A stretch of DNA of 64,000 bases from Impatiens glandulifera (GCF_907164915.1 NC_061863.1:23971210-24035209), one strand, 5' to 3'; numbered from the stretch's first letter, positions 45,713 through 57,384 are shown. Translations and numbers: made by a program. Notes: generated by a model not told the origin, from the sequence alone.

Positions 45713-45884
45713 CATGGACCAACCCAAATGAATCCAATTATCATAATTTTATAAAGAAAAAAAATCATTTTATATATCAATTTCATTTTAATTTCATGTA
45801 ATAGTGCTAGCTTTACTATAGTAACCAAGTATGTTCTTGAATCCGTCCAATCGTTATAAGCCTATAGCGATTAGCCAATCTCCA

Positions 45885-46655
45885 TTAATCGGGAGAAGTC
45901 TTCGCGTTATCGCATCGACCACTTGAGCATTCTTGGATATACTCGCTGCATATTAAACACATAATCAATTTTTTGATAATATTCATACATATAAAAAAAA
46001 CTTGAGAACATTCATACCGATAAAATGGCTCCGCTTCTTCACAATTGTTTAACATATATGAATGAGCCAATTCTCATCATCTGATTCGTAAATGTATGTT
46101 CTCCCTGATGATCGAGGCACATGTGTATATATCATACATCCGATTCGTAAATGTATATATCAACAGATGAAAGTATGACAAGAGAACTCGGTGGTTGGGG
46201 TGACATGTGTATCGAGGAATCTTAAAAATACGTAGCACACAAGTTGATACTTTCATTTACCAGATAACTCTCACTAATTGATGCTTCAGGATGATATTTA
46301 TTTCGAACATACTCTTTCAAAGTTCTCATATATTGTTCTATCGGATACATCCACCTATATTGAATCGGCCCTCCAATCAAAGTCTCCATTGCTAAATGAA
46401 TAGGCAAATGTATCATAATGTCAAAAAATTCGGACAAAATATTTTTTCTAACTTGCACAGTGTTACAACAATATCATTCTAAAGTTTCTAAGTCGGCTTT
46501 CAATAGTGATTTTGAACACAACTTCTGAAATAATTTTGAAAGGCCACAATAGCTTCATATACCTCATCCTCAAGTAAACCACGTGTCGCAAGCGGAATAA
46601 GATACTCTAGTAAAATATGACAATCGTGACTTTTTAATCCGAAAATCTTTAAATC
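45885..46655 (-). pseudogene. CACTA element 2 transposase, C-terminal part
   Basis: Minus-strand frames give, in protein order, LKIFGLKSHDCHILLEYLIPLATRG (46655-46500), then the DUF4218-like LPIHLAMETLIGGPIQYRWMYPIEQYM (46458-46222), then EEAEPFYR (about 46025). They closely parallel CACTA element 1. Frameshifts separate the pieces. At 46655 the text switches without a gap to E3 gag. Confidence 0.8.
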
Positions 46656-48079
46656 TTTGAGACTGGGAGAAACAATGAGAGAATACAGTGATCGGTTCAC
46701 AGGTGTGATAGACGAGCTAGCAACCCTTGGCACGAGGTATTACAACAAGGAAGTTATCATGAAAGCGTTAAGATCTCTTCCAAGTGCATGGGATATAAAG
46801 ACAATGGTGATGAGGGAATCAAACTGCCTAAGCAAGATGAAACTACATGATGTATTCGAAGATCTTAAGGCATGTGAGTTTAAAATGAGGTCTAGGACTG
46901 AAGAAGAAGTTTCAGCCTCAACCTCAACCAGAGCACTGATCACATCCACAGAACCTGTTGCACCTGCACCGATCAGAACCGCTGAATAGTTCACCGAGGA
47001 TTCCATGGCAATGCTTGCACAGAAATTTGGAAGGTTTATGAAAAGAAGCCAACCGACAAACAACTACAACTATGGTGATAAATCTAATGTAAGATGCTAT
47101 AACTACAACTGTTTGGAACATTTCAAATGGGAATGCAGAAAACCGAGGAGGGATGACCGGAAACCGGATAATCAGAATAACCGAAATAACTACCAACAAA
47201 CCGGTGAAGGAAGTGAGGTTCAGAAAGCACTGATAGCCGATGATGGAGGAAGCTTATGGGCTCACAGTGACAGTGATGATGAACTCACATGCCTCATGGC
47301 AAATGAGGAACAAGTATTTGACTCTCCTTGTGAAGAATTTACTAAAGATGAGTTATATAATACATTGAATGATATGGTAGCAGAGTATAAGAACCTACTA
47401 ACTCTATTTATTACTAAAGCAACCCAACTTTAGAGCCGACCTTATAGCACCCATTCTGACCGAACCAAAGACCATACAACCTGATGAAACCCCTACCTTA
47501 GAAACCGAGTCAGCACCTGAACTATCCTCTGAAACCGAACAGCTCAATGAGCCAGTTCAAGAATTGACCGAAGAAGAAAATGCCCGACTCCAGTATAGAA
47601 TGGCCGCATGGAAGAGATCTAGTGAAATAGTAAGAAAAATGTGTAGTTATAAAAGACACCCTACTTGCATGTTTGGTCTAGGTTACAAAAACAATAGATC
47701 CTAAAGCCAGAAACACTTAGACAAAGTAAGGCTCACAAAGGATGATCTTCCCTTTGTAAGTTTTATAAGAAGTTCCTTAACCGCTGAAGAGGAATTAACT
47801 GCCTACTATACGGAAGACAAACTAACCTATGTAGGTCCAACCGATTCTGAGAAATGGCTTCACCCTGAGAAAAGAAAAGCCGACCAACTCAATAATAGGA
47901 AAGCCAACCCACAACCGCATAAGAGAAACCAAAGATCATCCCCACACAGGGCCTTCTTAGGAAAACAGAAAGATTCAAAACCGAGTGCAAGAAAAGTAGT
48001 TAAGACATTGACCAGGAAAGCTGTCCGGTTTGTCAAAGTCTGGATACCCAAGGGACTAATCGCTTGTGGACCCAAGTAA
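46656..48079 (+). pseudogene. E3 gag, 5'-truncated and broken
   Basis: Begins at the E2 gag equivalent of residue about 127 (GETMREYSDRF, LRSLPSAWDIKTMVMRES). A TAG at 46987 interrupts it. The knuckle reads CYNYNCLEHFKWEC, so its second Cys is Tyr, and zinc binding is likely lost. A TAG at 47431 and a shift follow, then the gag tail (WKRSSEIVRKM, TDSEKWLHPEKRK) and the motif VWIPKGLIACGPK, ending at TAA 48077. Confidence 0.8.
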
Positions 48080-51000
48080 ATGTGGGTACCAAATAGTTGT
48101 AAATATGTACATTTTGCAGGATATAAAGAAACGGCTAGGAAACTATGAATGGTACTTGGATAGCGGTTGCTCCAGGCACATGACCGGGAACAACAACCTG
48201 CTAACCGACATCAGAATAGAAATCGGAGCATTAATCACTTTTGGTGACAACTCAAAAGGTGGAACTGTGGGCAAGGGTAAGATTGTCCATGGTAACTTAA
48301 CGATTGATAATGTACTCTTAGTTGAAAACCTACATTTTAACTTGCTAAGTATTAGTCAAATGTGTGATGCTGGATACATTGTAGAATTTCTTAAACATGC
48401 ATGCTTAGTTAAGAACTCTCAAGGTACCATACTACTAACCGGAAATAGGCTAGGAAATATTTACAAGGTAGACTGGAAAACTAAAGTAGAATATCATGTT
48501 TGCATGATAGCTAAAACCGATCAAACCCGGTTGTGGCATAAAATACTAAACCACTTAAACATGAAAACCTTAAACTATATTCGCGGTAAAAAGTTAGTCG
48601 AAGGAGTTCCCGACATAGTATTTAATAAGGATAAGGTTTGTTCAGCATGTCAAATGGGTAAACAAACTAGGTCAACCTTTAAGAGTAAATGACACATTCA
48701 ATCTAACCGATGCTTAGATCTTCTTCACATGGACTTATTTGGACCGATTCAGGTCATCAACCTAGGTGGTATGCTTTACACTATGGTAGTTGTTGATGAT
48801 TACTCTAGGTATACATGGGTAATATTCTTGTCATCCAAACGTGAAACTGCATCAAATTTGATCACACCACTTAAACGCTTGCAAAATAACAAATCAACAC
48901 GCATTAATAGCATTAGAAGTGATAGAGGTACCGAATTTACAAATAGCACTCTAAATGCATTTCTTGATGAATCCGATATTAGACACGAGTTGTCTAGTGC
49001 TAGGACTCCTCAACAGAACGGCCTGGCCGAGAGAAGAAACCGAACTCTCAAGGAAGCCGCACGGTCCATGATAGCCGACTCGGGTATCACTCAAAAATTT
49101 TGGGCTGAGGCTATCAATACTGCATGTTACACACAAAACCGGTCTTTGATTAACAAGTTTCACAACAAAACACCTTATGAGGTATATTTTGATAGAGTTC
49201 CCAACCTAAGGTATCTTAAGATTTTCGGTTGTAAATGCTATATTCACATAAATGGTAAAACATATCTATCTGCTTTCGATGCAAAATCCGATATTGGGAT
49301 CATGTTAGGTTACTCAGCAGTGAGTAAAGCATATAGAGTGTATAAAAATAGAACCTTAACCGTGGAGGAATCACTTCATGTTGTTTTCGATGAATCGGTT
49401 GAAAGTAATATTGCATCATGCTTTGATATACAAAACAGACTAGAAAATAACAATATCCACTCTGATAGTGAAGATGAGATTCCGGTTTTCAGGCGGTTTG
49501 TCCATGACCAAATGGGTAATGATGAAACCCAGCCGGATCAAGCTGTCCCATGACAGGAAGCTGACACTTCGGTCCAAACCGAGGAAATCGGTCGGTCTGA
49601 CACCCCTGCTCAGCCTACCGATATGTCTAGCCTTGATCAAGTAAATGGTAATTTGGTAGACATCCCTGAACCGAACCTCAAAGGGAACACTAAGCACCCT
49701 CCTGAGCTAATCATAGGTGACCCTTCAGAACCTGTTCGAACTAGGCGACAAATCCTGGAGGAATACTTTAATTCTGCTTTTATATCCCAGATTGAGCCGA
49801 AAATAGTGGATGAAGCATTGTCAAATCCAGATTGGATCTTGGGAATGCAAGAAGAGTTAAACCAGTTTGAGAGTAACAAAGTCTGGTACCTAGTTCCTAA
49901 ACCGAAAGATCAACCGGTCATAGGAACAAGATGGGTATTTAGAAATAAACTCAATGAAGACGGTTTTGTCACGAGGAACAAAGCCAGATTAGTGGCACAA
50001 GGATACAAATAGGAAGAAGGCATTGATTTTGAAGAATCATTTGCCCCTGTAGCTAGGATTGAAGCTATTAGGATTTTTTTAGCATTTGCTGCATTCAAAA
50101 ATTTTAAGGTTTCCAAATGGATGTTAAAAGTGCATTTTTGAATGGTGACCTACGTGAAGAGGTATATGTTGAACAACCACCTGGTTTCAAAAATGCTGAA
50201 CTACCCAACCATGTATAGCGGTTAAACAAAGCTTTATACGGTCTAAAGCAAACTCCTAGAGCCTGGTATGACACATTAACCACATTTTTGTTAAAGCATG
50301 ATTTCACCATCGGTTCGGTGAACAAAACATTATTTAAATTCGAGAAGAAGGAACATATCCTGCTTGTTCAAATATATGTAGACGACATCATCTTCGGTTC
50401 AACCGATCCTAAGTTATGTGATAAATTTTCAACCCTGATGACTAACAAATTTGAAATGAGTATGATGGGAGAATTAAGTTTCTTCCTAGGTCTTCAAGTT
50501 AAGCAACTCGAAGAAGGAACCTTCATTAGCCAACCCAAGTACACTAAAGAACTGTTAAATAAATTCGGGATGGACACATGCTCCTCAGCCGCTACTCCAA
50601 TGAGCTCATCGGTTAAATTGGACAAAGATGATGAGGGTCAAGCAGTAGACCTGACTGCTTACCGAGGCATCATCGGTTCTCTTCTATACCTGGCAGCAAG
50701 TAGACCGGATATTCTATTTGCAGTCGGTGTGTGTGGAAGATTTCAGGCCAACCCAAAACAGTCTCACTACGTAGCCGCAAAGCGAATTTTGAAATACCTA
50801 AAGGGAACTCCTGACGTCGGCTTGTGGTATCCAAAGGATTCATCTTTTAACCTAACAAGTTATTCAGATGCAGATTATGCAGGTTGCAAGGTTGATAGAA
50901 AAAGCACCAGCGGAACATGCCAATTCCTAGGTGATCGACTTGTTTCATGGCATAGAAAGAAACAGACATCAGTTGCCACATCAACCGCAGAAGCTTAATA

Positions 51001-51340
51001 TCTGGCAGCCGGAAGCTACTGTTCACAACTTCTTTGGATCCAACAACAACTGAAGGATTTCGGTATCACAGCCGAAGAGTCCCCAATCTTCTGTTATAAC
51101 ACAAGTGCCATAGCGATCACCTACAACCCGTTTTTACACTCTAGAACCAAGCACATTGATATAAGGAATCACTTCATTCGGGAACATGTCATGCTAAAGC
51201 ATATCCGGCTAGAATACGTATCGATAGATCAACAAGTAGTCGATATCTTCACAAAGCCCCTGCAGGAAGCTAAGTTTTCTCAATTCAGACTCACACTCGG
51301 TTTGACCGATATTAATCAAATTATTCCTAAGGATGCTTAA
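48080..51340 (+). pseudogene. E3 pol, broken
   Basis: Protease EWYLDSGCSRHMTGN (about 48147), gag-pre-integrase LNHLNMKTL (about 48545), integrase HMDLFGP (about 48727), RSDRGTEF (about 48918) and NGLAERRNRTLKEA (about 49017), [13 protein letters not shown] (about 49933) and YVDDIIFGS (about 50378), RNase H SDADYAGCKVDRKS (about 50868) to DIFTKPLQEAKFS. Lesions: TGA 48690, TGA 49551, TAG about 50010, a frameshift near 50110, a TAG near 50215 and a TAA at 50996. Not functional. Confidence 0.9.
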
Positions 51341-51786
51341 AAAGGGAAATCGGTTCGGACAGACAAAACTGATAATTCCTCCTAAACTATCGGATTCCAA
51401 ATTCACTAAGGTATCTATGGAAGAACCGCCTGGTCTATCAGTCAGAGTAAACCGACCGGTTACTTAGTACATACACCAAATAACCGCATCGGGACGAACA
51501 ATTGATAACTGACCGGTTCGGAAATAGGTTATCTCAGATTATTTGGTCTTCGAACAAAAGTGGAATAATTACCTGTGTTTAAATTTATCTGTCCTGAAAA
51601 ATTACATTTTCAAAGTAAAATGGTCACACCTCAAAAGACGTGAAGATTTGATATCTTTCATGGTCCAAGCCTATGACCAACATCCTAGGCTGTAGACATA
51701 CTTATTTCATGCAAAATACTTTATCCTATGGTTAATAGACATTACTACATCTGACACACTGGATAATAAGATCCTCTCTCCACTAG
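51341..51786 (+). other. E3 spacer between pol and ORF1
   Basis: No coding frame. It corresponds to 20247-20854 of E2 but is shorter and lacks the GAGAAGC hairpin. Confidence 0.5.
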
Positions 51787-51794
51787 TATATAAG
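51787..51794 (+). promoter_or_regulatory. TATA box of E3 ORF1
   Basis: TATATAAG, 67 bases before ATG 51854, preceded by ATCCTCTCTCC. Confidence 0.65.
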
Positions 51795-51853
51795 TTAAGC
51801 AAACCTTAAACAAAACAATCACAAGATATAACCTATTCTCTCACTAAGACAAA

Positions 51854-52615
51854 ATGTCTCAGTTTCCAAACATCCTTCAAGTGGACTTCAAATCTGCTCT
51901 AAGTACTGAACACTACGATGTCTTCAAGATGATTAAGTCACTTGAAGACACCGACCTCCAGCACTTTCTAGATGACAAACATGTCATCTACCCGGAATCT
52001 GTCATGGAATTCTTCTACAATGCCAGGGTTTTTCGTGGAACTCCTCACTTTGACACACACATTCAGTCAAAAGTAGGAGGAATCGTATTTGATTTCACAG
52101 AAAGTGACTTTGCACGATGTTTCGACCTACCAAAGCAAGGGCTGACCGACCTTAATGTACCGGTTGAACTAAAAGTCGAGATCTCCTTAGCCTTTGCCCG
52201 GTCAAATCAACCAGTTGATGACCACGATGCCAAGTCATTGTTGAAAGCTGAATACCAGCTTTTCAACGACGTGATCGGTCGAGGCATCCTGGGAAGGGAT
52301 GTGACAAACACTTATTGTACCGCTGCTTTCAACATGATGGCCGCCATAACCACGGGCACGCCCGTAAACTGGTCACGGGTGTTGTTCGACGTCCTAATCT
52401 GGATGATTGGCGTTCGAACAATCGGTCTCGTTCCTCAACTAAGCTGTCTACTTCTGGAGCTTGGAGTTCCACCCTGTCCGGGCGAAGGGTTGAACCAAGC
52501 CCAGGTAATCACAAAAGAAGTCACCGACTCATTTTATGAGCGGTTTGAAAAAGCTTGGAAGAGGAGGAACCGCCACATCAACTCCAACGGTCACACCAAC
52601 TCCAACGGATATTAA
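51854..52615 (+). CDS. E3 ORF1, intact unknown-function paralogue
   Basis: 253 codons, no interruption. Family landmarks: LQVDFKSAL (about residue 9), TDLQHFLDD (about 33), VMEFFYNA (about 49), FDFTESDFARCFDLPKQGLTDL (about 75-97), LLKAEYQLFNDVIGRGILGR (about 126), TGTPVNWSRVLFDVL (about 163). It keeps the Trp lost in E2 ORF1. A repeated Asn/Ser/Gly/His tail (HINSNGHTNSNGY) ends it. No membrane segment seen. Function unknown. Confidence 0.75.
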   Translation: MSQFPNILQVDFKSALSTEHYDVFKMIKSLEDTDLQHFLDDKHVIYPESVMEFFYNARVFRGTPHFDTHIQSKVGGIVFDFTESDFARCFDLPKQGLTDLNVPVELKVEISLAFARSNQPVDDHDAKSLLKAEYQLFNDVIGRGILGRDVTNTYCTAAFNMMAAITTGTPVNWSRVLFDVLIWMIGVRTIGLVPQLSCLLLELGVPPCPGEGLNQAQVITKEVTDSFYERFEKAWKRRNRHINSNGHTNSNGY

Positions 52616-52628
52616 GTCACTCCTTCCT

Positions 52629-52661
52629 ACAACCGGTCATTTTGTTGTACGCACCGGTTGT
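52629..52661 (+). other. Hairpin after E3 ORF1, loop ATTTTGTTGTAC
   Basis: ACAACCGGT pairs with ACCGGTTGT (9 bp) around a loop holding ATTTTGTTGTAC (52639-52650). Compared with E2, the ninth pair changed from A-T to C-G on both sides. Confidence 0.7.
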
Positions 52662-52977
52662 ATCTCTGTTCAATTCCTTATGATCATCTTGGCTTGGTTT
52701 ATGTTATCTTCGGTTTCAATTGGTTACTTTTCGGTCTTTTGTAACATCCGTCATTAATGAAAAGTAACATTCAATTAATGAAGTAACTCCCAACTACATG
52801 AGTAATTACTATCCAACTAACTTGGTTACCTTTGAACTAGATTCTTACCTCGAGCTCCGCAACTGGTCAAAAGTAACATCTTCCCAATACGTTTTGGAAA
52901 CATAAATATTCTCTTCATTAATAAGACAAACTGATCTTCAACATTAAATGATGATATTTTCCCTCCAAAACCGGATC

Positions 52978-52985
52978 TATATAAG
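52978..52985 (+). promoter_or_regulatory. TATA box of E3 ORF2
   Basis: TATATAAG, 83 bases before ATG 53061, with a TTTAACTCTCTCTC leader. Confidence 0.65.
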
Positions 52986-53060
52986 GAGACACCCCCTAAT
53001 CAACTTAACACATCTCAAAACAAAGTTTCTTTAACTCTCTCTCTTAGCAAATTTAGAATC

Positions 53061-53762
53061 ATGCCGAGTCGAACTTTAGGAAACTTCTTGAGCATCGATT
53101 TCGAATCTTGTATGGAACATTGGGATCTGGAAACTAGGGAAATCATGCTTGACTCTCTCATCGACACCGGTCTTCGTACTTTTCTCGAAGAATCCGGTCC
53201 CATACTCCTTGAGGATGTCAAGACCTTCTTCAGAAGTGCTTGCATAAGAGGAGACTACATTGTTTCCACGGTGAGAGATCACACTTTCTGGCTGGATGAA
53301 GCCGAATTTGCTCAAACATTCAATCTGCCCACAGAAGGGTTTTCTGACTTTCCAACACGGGTGGGAAGCGACGCAACCGACTACTCGGAAATGTTCTCTG
53401 GAACCGATGTACCGGTGGAGAACTACGGGTTAAAAACCCGCCTTGCTCACCACATCCAACTCCTCCATGAGATTGTTAACCGATCTATCATATGTCAATC
53501 TTCGAACCAGCGCTACTCTAAGAAAATATTTGACATGATGACCTACATCGTTAGCAATACGCCTATCAACTGGTCATCGGTCATTTTCCAGAACTTAAAA
53601 ACCATGGTGCTGACCAAGAAAGGTCTCGGTTATGCTCCTCACATCAGTCGGCTCATTCTCAAGTACCGTCCAGAATTTGGAACGGGCACACCGACATTTC
53701 CTTCAAACATCCTTGACGTGGATGGAGTGGAAGAAAAGTTTTCTAGGGTCGTTATCACATAA
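53061..53762 (+). CDS. E3 ORF2, intact unknown-function paralogue
   Basis: 233 codons, uninterrupted. Landmarks: LSIDFESCM (about residue 10), DTGLRTFLEE (about 35), VKTFFRSA (about 52), FWLDEAEFAQTFNLPTEGFSDF (about 75-96), LAHHIQLLHEIVNRSI (about 126), PINWSSVIFQNLKTM (about 166), GYAPHISRLI. It is closest to E2 ORF2 in order and wording (LPTE-FSDFPT shared). The C-terminus is about 20 residues shorter than E2 ORF2. Function unknown; predicted soluble. Confidence 0.75.
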   Translation: MPSRTLGNFLSIDFESCMEHWDLETREIMLDSLIDTGLRTFLEESGPILLEDVKTFFRSACIRGDYIVSTVRDHTFWLDEAEFAQTFNLPTEGFSDFPTRVGSDATDYSEMFSGTDVPVENYGLKTRLAHHIQLLHEIVNRSIICQSSNQRYSKKIFDMMTYIVSNTPINWSSVIFQNLKTMVLTKKGLGYAPHISRLILKYRPEFGTGTPTFPSNILDVDGVEEKFSRVVIT

Positions 53763-53800
53763 GTTATATTTTCTTTTATTTCTTATGTATTCCTATTTCT

Positions 53801-53822
53801 AAACCGATTCATGAATCGGTTT
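53801..53822 (+). other. Perfect 22-bp palindrome after E3 ORF2
   Basis: Half-site AAACCGATTCA followed by its exact reverse complement, 39 bases after the stop. An AATAAAA lies about 24 bases further on. It occupies the place of the ATTTTGTTGTAC hairpins but lacks that loop. Confidence 0.75.
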
Positions 53823-54069
53823 CTATCCTGTACTCTTTATTCAATAAAATTCTATTTCAGTTTCATAACCGGGTCAAAGGTTGCAAATTCAGGATATTCA
53901 TCTAACTAACCGGTTGATATTAATAAACAACTTCGTCTTCATTGAAATATCCGGTCAAATTCATAAACCGCATCTTCGCGGTTAATAAATCACATTATTT
54001 AATAAACGATTTTCAAAAGAACCGCTTGTTCAAAGGTTAAAACAAAAAGTCCACTCGAAACTTTTGGAG

Positions 54070-54200
54070 TGAAATTTCCCGCCCAAAAACTCCCGCTCAA
54101 ATGTCCCGCCTTTGATTTGCCGCCTTTTTGTTTTCCGCCCTTGGTTTGCCGCCCTTGGTTTGCCGCCCAATACACTTGGAGGGAAAATTCCCGCCTAAAG
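54070..54200 (+). promoter_or_regulatory. CCGCC cluster upstream of E3 ORF3, E2F-like
   Basis: TTTCCCGCC at 54075-54083 is an exact plant/animal E2F consensus (TTTSSCGC). Around it lie TGTCCCGCC, four (T/G)CCGCC within TTTGCCGCC-type repeats, and ATTCCCGCC at about 54188. The cluster is 165-290 bases before the ORF3 ATG. Confidence 0.5.
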
Positions 54201-54242
54201 GTGATGGGACGGTTCGCGACGGTTGGAATTCCAAACCGCACC

Positions 54243-54250
54243 TATAAATG
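54243..54250 (+). promoter_or_regulatory. TATA box of E3 ORF3
   Basis: TATAAATG, 117 bases before ATG 54360, with a CTTTCTCTCTCTAAGCTCTC leader. Confidence 0.6.
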
Positions 54251-54359
54251 GGGCCCTTAGTCATTTTATTTCATTCTTACGCGATTCGACTTTCTCTCTC
54301 TAAGCTCTCAAACTCTCTCAAAGAGGTTATCTCTTGCTCTCTCGATTCAATCATCAACA

Positions 54360-57011
54360 ATGGGTCGTGATTCCGCATTGTTCAAACATATCGTCCAGGT
54401 AGACTTTGAAGAAATCAGAGAAAACGGTTCGGCACCGGCAAAGCAAGTTCTATCCCGGATCTCCGATTCCGGACTCGAATATTTTCTAGGCGGTCCTTTC
54501 GTTCTATACAAGGAAGCGGTTGAAGAATTCTTTAAAACCGCATCTCTCACCGGAAGCACAATAACCGCAACAGTCGACGGTCAGCAGTTCGACCTAACCG
54601 AAGATTCGGTTGCTGAAATCCTACACCTACCAACAGATGGACGCAACATTTCGACGGATCTAGATCGAGAAACCTTCGAGGCGGCTTGCCAGGTTCTCTC
54701 GGCAACCGCGGCTATTATAGAAGTCTCCGGAAAGAAATCAACACTTCGACCGGAATATATACCGCTATGTGACATCTTCACCAAGTCGGTCCAGGCGAGA
54801 GGGGGAAATTTTGATAATCTCACCTAGGCAAAAATCGAGATGCTTGCCGGTTTACTAAACGGCATAAATATTAACTGGGAGAAGGAAATTTTCAACAACC
54901 TAAAGGAAATGGTGATACCGGATTCCACCCGGTAATGGGGATACGCCATCCCACTCGGGAAAATTATGCTCCACTACAATATCAACACCGGTCCGGATGT
55001 TCTTCTTCCCTCAAGCAAATTCATAAGCTCTCGCCAATTCTTGGAAAAAAGAAGAAAGCCTCCGGTTCTACAGATGGCCGAAAGAAGAAGTCTGCCAATA
55101 AGAAACCGGCTCCGGTAAAGGGCAGATCCGGGAGCAAGAAGGACAAACAACCGATAGAATGCGCGGATCCGCCCTTTGAAACGCAAAATGAGGACGATTC
55201 GGCCTCTAGTTCTGACCGAACTGCTTCACAGAATACCGAAGAAAATCTGTCCGGTAAAAAAAAGGACCGATAGAAGAGGAACAATCGGCCAGTCTTGAAC
55301 GTGAAGATACCGGTGCAGAGAGCCTTGGGGAGGAAAAAGATCACAACAAAGACAACACCCAGGAGGTGGCCGAGAACATCGTGCGTAGAATCATGGAGGA
55401 AATCAATCTGCAGGCTTACGAGGCATCCGAAGTATACTGTGAGTGGTTCCGGTACCGATGTGACAAATTCTACAAACAAATGCTATCGGGCCTAACCGCT
55501 GGACAAAGATTCGAAAGGTTGATGGAGATAGAGGAGGACGTCATCAACCTAACAAAAGCTAAGGATCACAACGAAGCCTTGGAACGACACGCAATAGTGG
55601 AACCGCGTGCTCGGCTACAAAAGCTAGCCGAACATATTCGAAAACTAACAGAAAAGTATACTCCGGGAACACCGAAGTCTCAACTACAACTCTTGGTGTT
55701 GGAGTTACTTGCGGTAAAGAAAGGAGAGTTCATCGACGAAGTGGCGCGGCTTGAAGCAGTGCCCGAACAACAAAATACAACGCACTCTCCGCCTCATAAG
55801 AATGTTGACGGTCAGAACCCAATAGATAATGAGACAGCTTCCCCTCTAGCGGATCAGGCTATCAACGTAACCGACGAAAGGACAGAGACTCCTCTCACCG
55901 GCCTACGCGCATCCGTTCAAACCGGGAACTCAGAACCGACCGTCACAGAAGAAATAGTCAAGTCTCTCATTGAAGAGTTTGTCAACGATGCGGTTAAGCC
56001 CTGGAAGAAGAAAACTAAGAGGATCGCGGTTCAAGCAATCAAGTTGGCCGAGACAACAAGGGATGATCTTGGCAAGGCGGACAAGCGGATCACGTCGGTC
56101 GAAACCAACTACGGTGAAGCCGATGTTCTGTACGGCGCTCATCTTAAGCGAACCATAGCCTTGGAAGATACGACTTCGAAGTTGGTGGATGACTTCGAGT
56201 CGGTTAACCGAAGGATCGCAGAGATGGAACGGTTTCAAGAGAAAACCGAGCAACGGTTGACAAAGGTCGATGAGGACCTGGGGCGGTCAAGTACCCAAGC
56301 CGGTTCGACACTCAACTGGGTCATAAGTCTTGAAGAGAAAAATGCAACTCTTGAGGAAAGAAACACCAAGTTTGAGGCTGACCTCAAGGCGGTCACTAAA
56401 CAAGTGACTGAGTTAATAAAGGCCAAGCTTGCTGCGGATAAAGCAATTGAGGAGGCGAATGCCCTCGCGGCCCGACAAGTTCAAGATGCGCTGGACGAGG
56501 AGACGCGGAAAAAGAAGGAAGCACCATTGTCTGATACGGACGTGGCCGAACGCATACGAAATTTAGCGGCCAAAAATCCGGCTCTCGCAAAGTCCATAGC
56601 AGCTCAAGAAGCCAAGGATGCAAAGCGGTTCAACGCTGAGAAACAAATGTACGACAAATATGCCAAGGCACACAAGAAGTTCCAGGCGGCTCCCTCCTCT
56701 TCGGTTCCGGCGACACGAAAAAGGAAGGCTCAAGTCACCGAGATGCTGGAAAGAATCACCGAGACAGTCGTTGACCTCCACTCAACCCGACTTTGCAAAC
56801 CGAGGATGACTTCGAAGACGATCTCCAGTCGCAACTCACAAGACAGCGAGTTTTCGATGCGGTTCCAGTCAGAACGGTCGCTCAACCGTTCCCTTCTCAC
56901 ACGCACACCTCAGGAGCTGGAGGTTCCTCCTCGAGGCCGGCTAAACCGGCTAAGGGACAAACAACAGATGATCTGATGGATGAATTCCTGCCATCCAAAT
57001 TGAAGCAATAG
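54360..57011 (+). pseudogene. E3 ORF3: family domain fused to a coiled-coil tail, broken
   Basis: The N-terminal 155 residues are the family domain (SDSGLEYFLGGPF, VEEFF, FDLTEDSVAEILHLPTDG). TAG 54825 stops it; the frame continues INWEKEIFNNLKEMV. After shifts, 54935-55273 is Lys/Ser-rich. The long open frame 55366-56976 has a mixed helical start and then, at about 55930-56500, an extended heptad pattern (for example LEEKNATLEERNTKFEADL). A basic stretch SVPATRKRKAQVTEM follows. A one-base shift near 56785 leads to the natural-looking acidic end (TEDDFEDDLQSQL ... LMDEFLPSKLKQ) at 57011. No transmembrane segment seen. Function unknown. Confidence 0.7.
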
Positions 57012-57127
57012 GGGCTTTCTTTTCTTTTATATCTTTACTTATGTCTACTTCGGTTTCTACATATATAATATTTTGCTCTTCTGCGGTTATCTTTACTTAT
57101 ATATATATATAAAGTTATTTTTGGAAA

Positions 57128-57384
57128 CCGGCCTACATTTGCAATCTTACAGGTTTTTGAATATTTTAAATAAAATAATCAAAAAGGGAGAAATTGATAA
57201 GATAAAATATAAAAAAATTCGAAATTTTTCTCAAAGTTTTCCAAAACTTTTCGAAAAATTCTCCCAAGTTAATTTCCAAAAATTTGGCCAAAACAAGACC
57301 GGCCTATATTTGCAATCTTACAGGATTTTGAATATTTTAAATAAAATAATCAAAAAGGGAGAAATTGTTAGATAAAATTAGATC
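57128..57384 (+). repeat. Duplicated polypurine tract and LTR start of E3
   Basis: Two units with a 171-bp period start at 57128 and 57299. Both have CCGGCCTAYATTTGCAATC, then AAAAAGGGAGAAAT and the LTR start (TGATAAGAT in the first, TGTTAGAT in the second). Only the second leads into the LTR. Confidence 0.85.

Noticed and set aside
55021..55479. 152-codon antisense ORF with hydrophobic runs
   Set aside because: Antisense of the Lys/Glu-rich ORF3 tail, which turns into Phe/Leu runs; no independent evidence for a membrane protein.
51854..57011. Envelope glycoprotein genes of an infectious retrovirus
   Set aside because: None of the ORFs shows a signal peptide or membrane anchor, and they are paralogous soluble-looking proteins, so calling them envelope is not supported.
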